Source: Aestuariibius sp. HNIBRBA575 (GTDB lineage Bacteria; Pseudomonadota; Alphaproteobacteria; Rhodobacterales; Rhodobacteraceae). From it: a stretch of 64,000 bases of DNA. The position numbers and the translations under genes are program-made. Positions within the stretch are counted from its first letter, which is position 1. Each line of letters starts with the position of its first letter. Positions 28,260-36,519 of the stretch are shown in pieces. The DNA lies in NCBI RefSeq assembly GCF_040932005.1, contig NZ_CP162414.1, forward strand, positions 2,755,501 to 2,819,500, read 5' to 3'. The notes under the pieces were generated by a model. That model searched no databases and was not told the origin of the DNA. It saw only the letters and a program-made list of their open reading frames with translations.

Positions 28260-29027
28260 TTAAATCAGCCCGCGCCGGATTAGGTTCAGCCCGGCGATCA
28301 ACAACACAAACAACGTCAATTTACGGAACGTCGCCTGATCGATTCGGTCATGCAGCATAAAGCCGATCCGGATGCCCAGAATGGCCGGCAGCAACAAAAA
28401 CACCGAGAACGGTATGGTTTCACGGCTCAAGATGCCCGAATTCAGATGCCCAAACAGCAGCACAATGGCGCCGATACCATAGACCACGCCCTGGACGGCG
28501 ATCTGTCGGGCTTTGGGCGTGTCCAGCGCCACCAGATATAACACGGTTGTCGGCCCCCACGTGCCAGCCAGCCCGCCGAGCACGCCTGAAATCACCCCAA
28601 TGATCACCGACGCGATCCGGTGTTTGTCCGGGCCGACCTGCAATCTGAACCCGGCCAATTGCATGGCACATAACAACGTCACTGGAATGCCCAAAACCAA
28701 ATACATAACTTGGGTGGGGATCACGGTGACAAATTGCGCAGTGATGAAAATCATCACGCAAACAATCGCAATATACAGACCAAAGTCGCGCAAAGCCTGC
28801 CGCGCGGTTTCCATCCCCCCGCGCATGATTTGCATCACATTGGTTAAAACCGTAGGCAGGATGATTCCCGCGACTACCAATTTGGGGTCCAGAACCATGC
28901 CCATTCCGACCACCATAATCAGCGGCATGGCAAAGCCAACAGCGCCTTTGACGATCCCGGCGCAAACCGTAACCGCAAAACAAAACGCCAATAGGTCATA
29001 GGTTAAAACGTCAGGAAGCCATGTCAT
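28260..29027 (-). CDS. TauE/SafE-family sulfite/anion exporter
   Basis: Polytopic membrane protein of 255 residues with about eight helices and the family features GIVKGAVGFAMPLIMVVGMG near the N terminus and GVISGVLGGLAGTWGPTTVLYL in the middle. The family exports sulfite, sulfoacetate or related organosulfonates; the substrate here is not shown. Its last 40 bases contain one copy of the 20-bp repeat. Divergent from mcd across 146 bases. Confidence 0.88.
   Translation of the reverse strand: MTWLPDVLTYDLLAFCFAVTVCAGIVKGAVGFAMPLIMVVGMGMVLDPKLVVAGIILPTVLTNVMQIMRGGMETARQALRDFGLYIAIVCVMIFITAQFVTVIPTQVMYLVLGIPVTLLCAMQLAGFRLQVGPDKHRIASVIIGVISGVLGGLAGTWGPTTVLYLVALDTPKARQIAVQGVVYGIGAIVLLFGHLNSGILSRETIPFSVFLLLPAILGIRIGFMLHDRIDQATFRKLTLFVLLIAGLNLIRRGLI
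28281..28300 (+). repeat. Direct repeat copy 2 (20 bp) in the 3' end of tauE-like gene
   Basis: Exact copy of 27017-27036. Here the minus-strand reading is IAGLNL within the TauE/SafE C terminus, followed by IRRGLI and the stop. The bases on either side of the two copies do not continue the match beyond a few positions. Confidence 0.85.
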
Positions 29028-29051
29028 TTAATGTGTTTACCCGGTCTGACA

Positions 29052-29133
29052 TTGCAGCGCAGCAATATTTACGCGCGACATTAATGAACATAAAGATACT
29101 TAACTGCGTATTATTATTGCGCTGCGACTGCAA
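29052..29133. promoter_or_regulatory. Paired TTGC/GCAA inverted repeats before mcd
   Basis: TTGC-N6-GCAA at 29052-29065 and TTGC-N9-GCAA at 29117-29133 lie in the tauE/mcd divergent region. TTTGCAA-type motifs are bound by ScfR-family acyl-CoA regulators (RamB, PccR) of related bacteria. The match is partial, so this is suggestive only. Confidence 0.3.
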
Positions 29134-29173
29134 AGTGGGTATCTCTGCACCTGCGAAATAAAGGATGTTCACA

Positions 29174-30865
29174 ATGCCCCATGACGGACAGGATATGACC
29201 CAGACCACGCCCCATTCCCCGATCCTACCGGATGTGTTGACCCTGACCGGTGCGGCGATTGCCCCGGCAGAGGCCGTGTTGGACAAAGCCAAAGCCAGCG
29301 TGCGCGCCCTATGTGAACAGGACGGGCGTGTATCCGGCGGATTGATCGAACAACACCAAGGTGCAGCGCATGGGCTGGCGTGGTTGGCCACATATGTGGA
29401 ATCTCTGCGTCAGATGCAGGCTTGGGCCACGCGATTGCAAGCTGACGGCAAATTCGGCGAAATCGAACAATTGCTGCATCAGATCGCCTTTGGTGAATAT
29501 CTGTGGCAGATCTACGGCGGCATCCCCATGAACCAAGGCGAAGTGGTGCGCCTACAGGATATGGGGCTGACCCAAGATGACGCGCGGGTTTTGATGACCC
29601 CCGAGGTGATGCAGCTCTGCGATAATGGCAATTCCCAAGCCGCGCGGTTGCGGTTGGTGGTTTTGATGCAGGAACAATCCGCCAATATCACGGTGGGGGC
29701 ATCGGGGCTGGACGAAGAGCTGGAAATGATCCGCGAACAGTTCCGCCGCTATGCGGTGGAAAAGGTCGAACCCCATGCCCATGATTGGCACCTAAAGGAC
29801 GAATTGATCCCGATGGAAATCATCGAAGATCTGGCCGAAATGGGCGTTTTCGGCCTAACCATCCCCGAAGAATTCGGCGGTTTCGGCCTGTCCAAAGCGT
29901 CGATGGTTGTCGTTTCTGAGGAATTGTCGCGCGGCTATATCGGTGTCGGATCACTGGGCACCCGGTCCGAAATCGCAGCGGAACTGATCCTATGTGGCGG
30001 CACCGACGCGCAAAAGGAACATTGGCTGCCCAAATTGGCCAGTGCCGAAATCCTGCCAACGGCTGTGTTCACCGAACCCAACACTGGGTCCGATCTGGGC
30101 AGCCTGCGCACCCGCGCCGTCAAGGATGGCGACGAATACTGCGTCACCGGCAATAAAACTTGGATCACCCATGCGGCGCGCACCCATGTGATGACCCTGC
30201 TGGCCCGCACCGATCCTGACACGACCAACCACAAAGGTCTGTCGATGTTTCTGGCCGAAAAAACGCCGGGCGATGATGCAAATCCATTCCCGACCGAGGG
30301 CATGACTGGCGGCGAAATCGAAGTGCTGGGTTATCGTGGCATGAAGGAATACGAGCTGGGCTTTGATAATTTCAAAGTAAAGGCCGAAAACCTGCTGGGC
30401 GGTGAAGAAGGCAAAGGCTTTAAGCAGCTGATGGAAACCTTTGAAAGCGCACGCATTCAAACCGCCGCGCGTGCCATTGGCGTGGCGCAATCGGCGTTAG
30501 ATGTGGGCATGCAATACGGCATCGACCGCAAACAATTCGGCAAAAGCCTGATCGAATTCCCACGTGTGGCCAGCAAATTGGCGATGATGGCCGTGGAAAT
30601 CATGGTTGCGCGTCAGCTGACCTATTTTTCCGCTTGGGAAAAGGATCACGGTCATCGCTGCGATCTAGAGGCGGGCATGGCGAAATTGCTGGGCGCGCGC
30701 GTGGCTTGGGCTGCGGCGGATAATGCGTTGCAAATCCACGGTGGCAACGGCTTTGCCACAGAATACAAGGTCAGCCGCATCCTGTGTGACGCCCGGATTT
30801 TGAACATCTTTGAAGGGGCGGCCGAAATTCAGGCGCAGGTGATCGCGCGGCGTTTGCTGGGCTAA
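29174..30865 (+). CDS. mcd: Acyl-CoA dehydrogenase, probable (2S)-methylsuccinyl-CoA dehydrogenase
   Basis: The 563-residue product has an N-terminal extension of about 150 residues before the acyl-CoA dehydrogenase core, as in Mcd of the ethylmalonyl-CoA pathway, which oxidises methylsuccinyl-CoA to mesaconyl-CoA and passes electrons to ETF. Core motifs: FGLTIPEEFGGFGLSKASM, FTEPNTGSDLGSLRTRAV, and the end region ILNIFEGAAEIQAQVIARRL. The ATG at 29174 sits eight bases after AAGGA; an ATG at 29165 is too close to it. Other pathway genes are not in the window. Confidence 0.85.
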   Translation: MPHDGQDMTQTTPHSPILPDVLTLTGAAIAPAEAVLDKAKASVRALCEQDGRVSGGLIEQHQGAAHGLAWLATYVESLRQMQAWATRLQADGKFGEIEQLLHQIAFGEYLWQIYGGIPMNQGEVVRLQDMGLTQDDARVLMTPEVMQLCDNGNSQAARLRLVVLMQEQSANITVGASGLDEELEMIREQFRRYAVEKVEPHAHDWHLKDELIPMEIIEDLAEMGVFGLTIPEEFGGFGLSKASMVVVSEELSRGYIGVGSLGTRSEIAAELILCGGTDAQKEHWLPKLASAEILPTAVFTEPNTGSDLGSLRTRAVKDGDEYCVTGNKTWITHAARTHVMTLLARTDPDTTNHKGLSMFLAEKTPGDDANPFPTEGMTGGEIEVLGYRGMKEYELGFDNFKVKAENLLGGEEGKGFKQLMETFESARIQTAARAIGVAQSALDVGMQYGIDRKQFGKSLIEFPRVASKLAMMAVEIMVARQLTYFSAWEKDHGHRCDLEAGMAKLLGARVAWAAADNALQIHGGNGFATEYKVSRILCDARILNIFEGAAEIQAQVIARRLLG

Positions 30866-30880
30866 TCAGACGTGAATTGA

Positions 30881-31843
30881 TCAGGGGCGCGGTGCTGCGG
30901 CACGGCGCAACCGGTCATTAATCGCAAGGCCAAGGCCAGTATTAGGGATGGGGGAAATGGCGATTTTATCTGCACCCATCGCATCCAATTGATGCAGCAT
31001 TTCAAACAGATTGGCCGCCGCTTCGATCAGATCCCCGGTCGGGGACAGGTTCAACGTGGCGTCCACATAGCCAAACCCCAACAACACCTCGCCCGACTGT
31101 GCAGCATCCGCGTTCAGCCGCACATCCCCACGCGGCGCGTAATGCGAACTAAGCTGTCCGGGGGCGGTGGGCATGTCGGCATTGACTATGTGCCGCAAAG
31201 GCTGACCAAGACAGGCCTCGATCGCCTCAACCGGAAGGCCACCGGCGCGCAGCAGTACAGGATCGGGGTCAAACCCGATGATCGTGCTTTCGACGCCGAC
31301 ACCGCATGCGCCGCCCAGCACCACAGCGGCGATTTTTCCGTCCAGCCCCGCCATGACGTGATCCGAATGGGTCGGGCTGATGCGCCCGGACGGGTTGGCC
31401 GATGGCGCAGCAACCGGCCCGCCAAAATCGCGCAGCAATGGGTGCGCCAGCGGATGGTCCGGCACACGCACCGCCAACGTATCCATCCCTGCGGTGACCA
31501 ATTTAGACACGCCTGCATCCGGATTGAGGGGCAACACCATTGTCAACGCGCCGGGCCAGAACGCGGCTGCCAAACGCCCAGCGCCGGGGGTGAAATCCAC
31601 CAATTTGCGCGCCATGGCTTCGTCTGCGACATGGGCGATCAACGGATTGAAACTGGGGCGGCCTTTGGCTGCGTAAATCCCGGCAATGGCAGTGTCGTTG
31701 CAGGCATCTGCGCCCAGCCCGTATACTGTTTCGGTTGGAAAGGCGACTTGTGCACCGGATTTCAACAATTCTACCGCACGACGGATGCCAACCGGATCGT
31801 TGGTCAGTTTTTCTGTCTGGCTTTGGGTTGGGGCGGTTTTCAT
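30881..31843 (-). CDS. L-threonylcarbamoyladenylate synthase, Sua5 type
   Basis: Makes threonylcarbamoyl-AMP for t6A37 of ANN-decoding tRNAs. The 320-residue product has the YrdC domain (FPTETVYGLGADACND, KGRPSFNPLIAHV, APSANPSGRISPT) plus the C-terminal Sua5 domain (LSSHYAPRGDVRLN), so it is the long Sua5 form rather than short TsaC. ATG at 31843 (MKTAPTQSQ) is chosen by family length; upstream open frame is probably not translated. It lies between two plus-strand acyl-CoA dehydrogenase genes. Confidence 0.93.
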   Translation of the reverse strand: MKTAPTQSQTEKLTNDPVGIRRAVELLKSGAQVAFPTETVYGLGADACNDTAIAGIYAAKGRPSFNPLIAHVADEAMARKLVDFTPGAGRLAAAFWPGALTMVLPLNPDAGVSKLVTAGMDTLAVRVPDHPLAHPLLRDFGGPVAAPSANPSGRISPTHSDHVMAGLDGKIAAVVLGGACGVGVESTIIGFDPDPVLLRAGGLPVEAIEACLGQPLRHIVNADMPTAPGQLSSHYAPRGDVRLNADAAQSGEVLLGFGYVDATLNLSPTGDLIEAAANLFEMLHQLDAMGADKIAISPIPNTGLGLAINDRLRRAAAPRP

Positions 31844-31954
31844 GACGTGGCGTTCCGGTTTCAGCAGCGCCCCTGTCGGGCTACGTTTAGAGGGTTCCGG
31901 TTGCATACCGATTGATTGCACCGGTGCCAAGCATTGTGACCTTGGGAGAGACAT

Positions 31955-33658
31955 ATGCCATATCGCGCACCCGTTGCGGATTACCGTTTTCTGATGGACC
32001 ATGTTGTCGGTTTCAAATCCGTCGCTGATACGGACCGTTTTGCAGAAGCCACGCCAGATTTGACCAATGCGATCCTCAGTGAGGCGGGCAAGCTGAGCGA
32101 TGAAATCATGGCGCCTTTGCAACGCAACGGCGATTTGCATCCGGCGGTTCTGGAAAATGGGGTCGTGCGCACGTCACCCGGATTTGGCGACGCCTTTCAT
32201 GCCATCGCCGAAGGCGGCTGGCTGGGCATTTCCGCTGATCCTGAAAACGGCGGCATGGGGCTGCCGATGACGTTGACGACGGCGGTAAACGACATGATGT
32301 CGGGCGCCTGTCTGTCGCTGCAATTGAACCCTTTGATGAGTCAGGGCCAAATCGAAGCGCTGGAACATCACGCCAGCGATGAAATCAAAGCGATTTACCT
32401 GCCTAAACTGATTTCCGGCAAATGGTGCGGCACCATGAACCTGACCGAGCCCCAAGCCGGGTCGGATGTGGGCGCGCTGCGTTCCAAAGCAGAACCCAAC
32501 GGTGATGGCAGTTGGTCTGTCACCGGGTCGAAAATCTTTATCTCTTGGGGGGATAATGATTTTGCGGAAAACATTTGTCATTTGGTACTGGCCCGCACCC
32601 CGGATGGCAAACCCGGCACCAAAGGCATCAGCCTGTTTATGGTGCCCAAATTTATCCCCGATGCGGATGGCAATCCCGGTGAACGCAATGATCTGCGGGT
32701 TGTGAGTTTGGAACATAAAATGGGGCTGCACGGATCGCCCACCGCCGTGATGGAATATTCCGGTGCCAAAGGCTGGCTGGTGGGGCCTGAATTTGGCGGC
32801 ATGGCGGCGATGTTCACCATGATGAACAATGCCCGTTTGGGCGTTGGCACGCAGGGCATCGGCAGTGCCGAAGGCGCGCTGCAACAGGCGCTGGATTACG
32901 CGTCCGAACGCAAACAGGGTCGTGCCGATGGCAGCGGCGCCATTATCGAACACGCCGATGTGCGCCGCATGTTGGCCACGATGAAGGCCGACACATTTGC
33001 CGCCCGCGCCATCGCCATGGCCTGTGCTGTGGCGATAGATATGTCCACCGCCACCGGGGATGACGCATGGAAAGCCCGCGCTGCATTCCTGACGCCCATT
33101 GCCAAATCCTTTGGCACCGATACGGGTATTCGCGTGGCCGAATTAGGGGTTCAGGTGCATGGCGGCATGGGCTTCATCGAAGAATCCGGCGCGGCGCAAT
33201 GGTCGCGCGATGTGCGCGTGACGGCGATCTATGAGGGCACAAATGGCATTCAGGCGATGGATCTGGTGGCGCGCAAAATGATGGATGGCGGCGACGCGGC
33301 GTCCCGTCTGCTGGATGAAATCGAAGCCGGGGCAGAGGCAGCGCGCCCCACCCGCCCTGTCATGGCCGAAGCGGTCTGGCAGGCGGCCGAAAACCTACGC
33401 GAAGCCACCGATTGGCTGGTCGCGCAGGACAATCTACAGGATCGCTTTGCCGGGGCTGTGCCCTATCTGAATGCGTTTGCGCGGGTTCTGGGCGCACATT
33501 ATCATCTGGCCGCCGCGATCAATGGCGACGTAGCACGGGTGAAACTGGCCCGGTTCTATATCAAACGGTTGCTGCCGGAACATGTCGGCCTGTTGGTCCA
33601 TGTCCGTCAGGGCGCAGAGGATTTGCTGGCCATTACACCTGATGAGTTGCGCGCCTGA
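31955..33658 (+). CDS. Acyl-CoA dehydrogenase with C-terminal extension (DmdC-like subfamily)
   Basis: The 567-residue product has the acyl-CoA dehydrogenase core (NLTEPQAGSDVGALRSKA; EHKMGLHGSPTAVMEYSGAK; catalytic Glu in AIYEGTNGIQAMDLVARK) plus a C-terminal domain of about 120 residues found in DmdC and related enzymes. DmdC oxidises methylmercaptopropionyl-CoA in DMSP breakdown, but many paralogs exist and DMSP specificity cannot be read from sequence. GGGAG precedes the ATG. It overlaps the MBL hydrolase gene by one base. Confidence 0.87.
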   Translation: MPYRAPVADYRFLMDHVVGFKSVADTDRFAEATPDLTNAILSEAGKLSDEIMAPLQRNGDLHPAVLENGVVRTSPGFGDAFHAIAEGGWLGISADPENGGMGLPMTLTTAVNDMMSGACLSLQLNPLMSQGQIEALEHHASDEIKAIYLPKLISGKWCGTMNLTEPQAGSDVGALRSKAEPNGDGSWSVTGSKIFISWGDNDFAENICHLVLARTPDGKPGTKGISLFMVPKFIPDADGNPGERNDLRVVSLEHKMGLHGSPTAVMEYSGAKGWLVGPEFGGMAAMFTMMNNARLGVGTQGIGSAEGALQQALDYASERKQGRADGSGAIIEHADVRRMLATMKADTFAARAIAMACAVAIDMSTATGDDAWKARAAFLTPIAKSFGTDTGIRVAELGVQVHGGMGFIEESGAAQWSRDVRVTAIYEGTNGIQAMDLVARKMMDGGDAASRLLDEIEAGAEAARPTRPVMAEAVWQAAENLREATDWLVAQDNLQDRFAGAVPYLNAFARVLGAHYHLAAAINGDVARVKLARFYIKRLLPEHVGLLVHVRQGAEDLLAITPDELRA

Positions 33659-34695
33659 TGTCTGAACCTATCCGCTATCCTTGGGACACGCCCCCAGCCG
33701 AGGGCGACGCGATCGAAGTCGCGCCCGGTGTGTTATGGCTGCGTCTGCCCCTGCCGATGAAACTGGATCACGTCAACATTTATGCGCTGGATGACGGCGA
33801 CAGTTGGACCATCATCGACACGGGCATGACTTCACGGCGGTCTCGTGCGATCTGGCAGGGATTGCTGGACGGGGTGCTGGCTGGCAAACCTGTCGGGCGG
33901 GTGGTGGTCACCCATCATCACCCCGATCACATCGGCAATGCTGGCTGGCTGATGGAACGCGGCGCGCAATTGGTCATGCCGCGCACGGCCTATCTGATGG
34001 CGCGCATGCTGACCTTGGACGTACAAGAAACCTGGCCCGAAGAAAGCCTGCTATTTTATCGTCGTGCAGGCATGATCCCAGAGGTTTACAATGCCCGCAA
34101 AGCGGACCGTCCCTTTAATTTTTCTGACACGGTTTATCCTTTGCCACTGGGCTATACCCGCATTGTTGAGGGTGGCGTGATCCGGATGGGCGGGCGTGAC
34201 TGGGATATCCGCATGGGCGCAGGCCACGCCCCAGAACACGCCACATTCTGGAGCCGGGACGACAATTTGGTGATCAGTGGCGATCAAATCCTGCCATCGA
34301 TCAGCCCCAATATCGGCGTTTACCCAACCGAGCCAGAGGCTGATCCCGTGACAGATTGGCTAGAGGCCTGCGAACGATTAGCCCCCTTTGCACGCGAAGA
34401 TCATCTGGTGCTGGGCGGGCATAAATTGCCTTTTACCGGCCTGCCAACCCGAATGCGGCAATTGATCGACAACCACCATGGGGCCCTCAACCGGTTAGAG
34501 ACGTTCCTGTCAGAACCCAAAACCGCCGCGCAGTGTTTTATGCCTCTGTTTAAACGTGAAATTTCGGGTGGGGAATATGGTTTGGCCTTGGTCGAAGCAT
34601 TGTCGCATTGTCTGCATCTATGGCATGCGGGCCGGGTTGATCGGGCGTTGGACGGGGATGCTTGGGTCTGGCACGCCAAACCAAACCCATCGTAA
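33658..34695 (+). CDS. Metallo-beta-lactamase-fold hydrolase
   Basis: Zinc hydrolase of 345 residues. Metal site HHHPDH at about 86-91 (HxHxDH), further ligands in GHAPEHA and GDQILPS. A C-terminal helical extension (ALVEALSHCLHLWHAGRVDR) is as in the LACTB2-like subset. Coupled by a one-base overlap to the acyl-CoA dehydrogenase, so it may act on the same thioester or lactone intermediates; that is inferred from context. Confidence 0.87.
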   Translation: MSEPIRYPWDTPPAEGDAIEVAPGVLWLRLPLPMKLDHVNIYALDDGDSWTIIDTGMTSRRSRAIWQGLLDGVLAGKPVGRVVVTHHHPDHIGNAGWLMERGAQLVMPRTAYLMARMLTLDVQETWPEESLLFYRRAGMIPEVYNARKADRPFNFSDTVYPLPLGYTRIVEGGVIRMGGRDWDIRMGAGHAPEHATFWSRDDNLVISGDQILPSISPNIGVYPTEPEADPVTDWLEACERLAPFAREDHLVLGGHKLPFTGLPTRMRQLIDNHHGALNRLETFLSEPKTAAQCFMPLFKREISGGEYGLALVEALSHCLHLWHAGRVDRALDGDAWVWHAKPNPS

Positions 34696-34804
34696 CGTTC
34701 TGCAAATCGCCGCCCGCGTCGATTTCTGACAAACATCTGCGTGAGCTCCCCTTGCGCAGCGCCTCATCGCATGTTCCCCTATCCCAAAGGCAAGGGAGAG
34801 CCCG

Positions 34805-35293
34805 TTGGACAAAATGATCGCCACATCCGCAGAAGCCGTTGAAAACAGCATTCTGCCCAAAGCACACGAAGTGCATACAAACCCCGAACAGACCCAAGTG
34901 GATGTTCCGGCAGAATTACAGACCCAAGACCAACCCAAAAGCCCGGCCCGCTGGGCCTATGAACGGCTGATTCTGTATATTCAGAACTTTGAAAAGCAGC
35001 TGGATAACGAACACGAAGTGGCCATGGGGTTCACCGGCGGCGACGCGGGCGTGATCAAAATCGAAGGCATGGGGTATTTTGACCCTGATATCGTCACGTT
35101 TTACGGATCTGACCCCGGCGGCACCAAAACTCAGCTCATTCAGCATGTTACGCAGCTAAACGTGATGCTGCGTGCCCTGCCCAAAAACATCGATCAACCA
35201 GAACCCAATCGTATCGGGTTTCGTCTGGCGTCGGATTTGACCAAAGGCGGTGAAACCGCATCGACAAAAAATGACGCAGGGAAAACGGGCTGA
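34805..35293 (+). CDS. DUF6173-family protein
   Basis: The 162-residue protein has a disordered acidic N terminus (about 1-45) and a compact domain with PARWAYERLILYIQNFEKQL and VKIEGMGYFDPDIVTFYG-like strands (IKIEGMGYFDPDIVTFYG at about 82-99), which I recall as DUF6173. Function unknown, soluble. The probable start is TTG (34805) because GGGAG lies six bases before it; the ATG nine bases later is too far from this site. Confidence 0.65.
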   Translation: MDKMIATSAEAVENSILPKAHEVHTNPEQTQVDVPAELQTQDQPKSPARWAYERLILYIQNFEKQLDNEHEVAMGFTGGDAGVIKIEGMGYFDPDIVTFYGSDPGGTKTQLIQHVTQLNVMLRALPKNIDQPEPNRIGFRLASDLTKGGETASTKNDAGKTG

Positions 35294-35347
35294 CAGCGGC
35301 GTCTAAATCCTCTATCTGAGCCCAAAGAGAAAATCGGAGAGAAAATC

Positions 35348-35482
35348 ATGGCCGACCACAAGCATGGCGAAATGGACATCAGCGTTCAGGAAAAAACCTT
35401 TGCTGGCTTTGCAACCGCAGCGACACGCACGTCGATTGCGATCATTGTTGCGCTGATCCTGCTATACCTGATCAACGGTTAA
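35348..35482 (+). CDS. aa3-type cytochrome c oxidase subunit IV (small)
   Basis: A 44-residue peptide, MADHKHGEMDISVQEKTFAG then one membrane helix (about 27-42). This matches the bacterial aa3 oxidase subunit IV family, where the N terminus ends with KTF.GF and a single helix follows. GGAGAG precedes the ATG. The other oxidase subunits are not nearby. It stands between the DUF6173 gene and a lipoprotein gene, all in the same direction. Confidence 0.85.
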   Translation: MADHKHGEMDISVQEKTFAGFATAATRTSIAIIVALILLYLING

Positions 35483-35497
35483 TCAGGTAGATATCGG

Positions 35498-36136
35498 ATG
35501 AACCGCCGCGCGTTTATGTTGGGTGCGCCCGTGGCCTTAGCGGGCTGCGGCGCGAAATCCGTTTGGGCCCCTGACGATCATATTGCGCGGGTGCGCTATT
35601 CCCATCCGGGGCCGCGGTCGTTGACGCTTTATACGATGCGCAACACGACGTCGGACAATGGCGCGCATTCCAGTCTGCTGATCAATGCCAGCCAGCGGGT
35701 GATTTTTGACCCCGCCGGTAGCTTTAGTCATGCGTCGATCCCGGAACGCAATGATGTGGTGTTTGGCGTCGATCCTCGGGTCGAAGATTTCTATGTCTCG
35801 TACCATTCGCGCATCACCTATTACACGCAAATCCAGCACCTCGAAGTGCCCGCAGACGTGGCCGAACAGGCGTTGCAGGCGGCGCTGAATTTTGGCCCGG
35901 TTTCACAGGCCATGTGCACGCGATCCGTTTCCACAATCCTAAGCCAATTGTCCGGTTTTGAACGTGTGAATGTCACATGGTTCCCCGAAAATCTGGCCAA
36001 CAGCTTTGGGGCTATTCCTGGCGTTGTCGAAACCACGCGTTTTGAAACAGATGACGACAACAAAGATCTGGCCCGCCAGGCCTATGACATCCAACTACAA
36101 GAAGAAGCCGCCGCACGCGCGCAGGCCCAGCAGTAA
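35498..36136 (+). CDS. Lipoprotein, possible papain-fold (NlpC/P60-like) hydrolase
   Basis: The 212-residue product starts MNRRAFMLGAPVALAGCGAK, a lipobox (LAGC) with a twin-arginine start. I do not recognise the family. The order His in NGAHSSLLI, then FDPAGSF, then Cys in MCTRSVSTILSQL recalls permuted papain-fold peptidases (His first, Cys later), but this is inference. The C terminus is Ala/Gln-rich and helical. The start codon is ATG at 35498, 15 bases after the CoxIV-type gene. Confidence 0.6.
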   Translation: MNRRAFMLGAPVALAGCGAKSVWAPDDHIARVRYSHPGPRSLTLYTMRNTTSDNGAHSSLLINASQRVIFDPAGSFSHASIPERNDVVFGVDPRVEDFYVSYHSRITYYTQIQHLEVPADVAEQALQAALNFGPVSQAMCTRSVSTILSQLSGFERVNVTWFPENLANSFGAIPGVVETTRFETDDDNKDLARQAYDIQLQEEAAARAQAQQ

Positions 36137-36186
36137 TTCGCGATTGAGCCGCGCAATCACAGGGCGCCACCCGCGAAATTGTTCTG

Positions 36187-36519
36187 TTATCCGGTGATCC
36201 ACAGCCCGGTATATAAAACCGCTGCACCCGCAAAAATCGCCCAAAGCAAGCTCTTGCTGAAATAGCCAACAATCAGCGCAGCGGCGGCGGCGCTCATCCG
36301 GACTGGGTCTGGCTGACCATCGGTTGCCGCCGGCCAGATCACCAATGGCGCCACCATGCCCGGGATGACCGCCACAGGCGTGTACCGCAACATGCGCAGC
36401 ACCCAATCCGGCATGGTCCGGTTGCCGATAATGCCCAGAAACGAAAACCGGATCAGATAGGTTCCAAGTCCAAGGACAGCCACGATAAACCAGACCTGAC
36501 CATCAGATAGCGTCGTCAT
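36187..36519 (-). CDS. azlD: AzlD-family branched-chain amino acid exporter subunit
   Basis: Small membrane protein of 110 residues with four helices, and the typical GLGTYLIRFSFLGII and MLRYTPVAVIPGMVAP. It pairs with AzlC to export branched-chain amino acids. Its start overlaps the azlC stop by four bases, so the two are translated together. Confidence 0.9.
   Translation of the reverse strand: MTTLSDGQVWFIVAVLGLGTYLIRFSFLGIIGNRTMPDWVLRMLRYTPVAVIPGMVAPLVIWPAATDGQPDPVRMSAAAAALIVGYFSKSLLWAIFAGAAVLYTGLWITG

Noticed and set aside
32174..32953. A 259-codon open frame opposite the DmdC-like gene
   Set aside because: Antisense shadow of an intact acyl-CoA dehydrogenase; no start signal and no recognisable domain.
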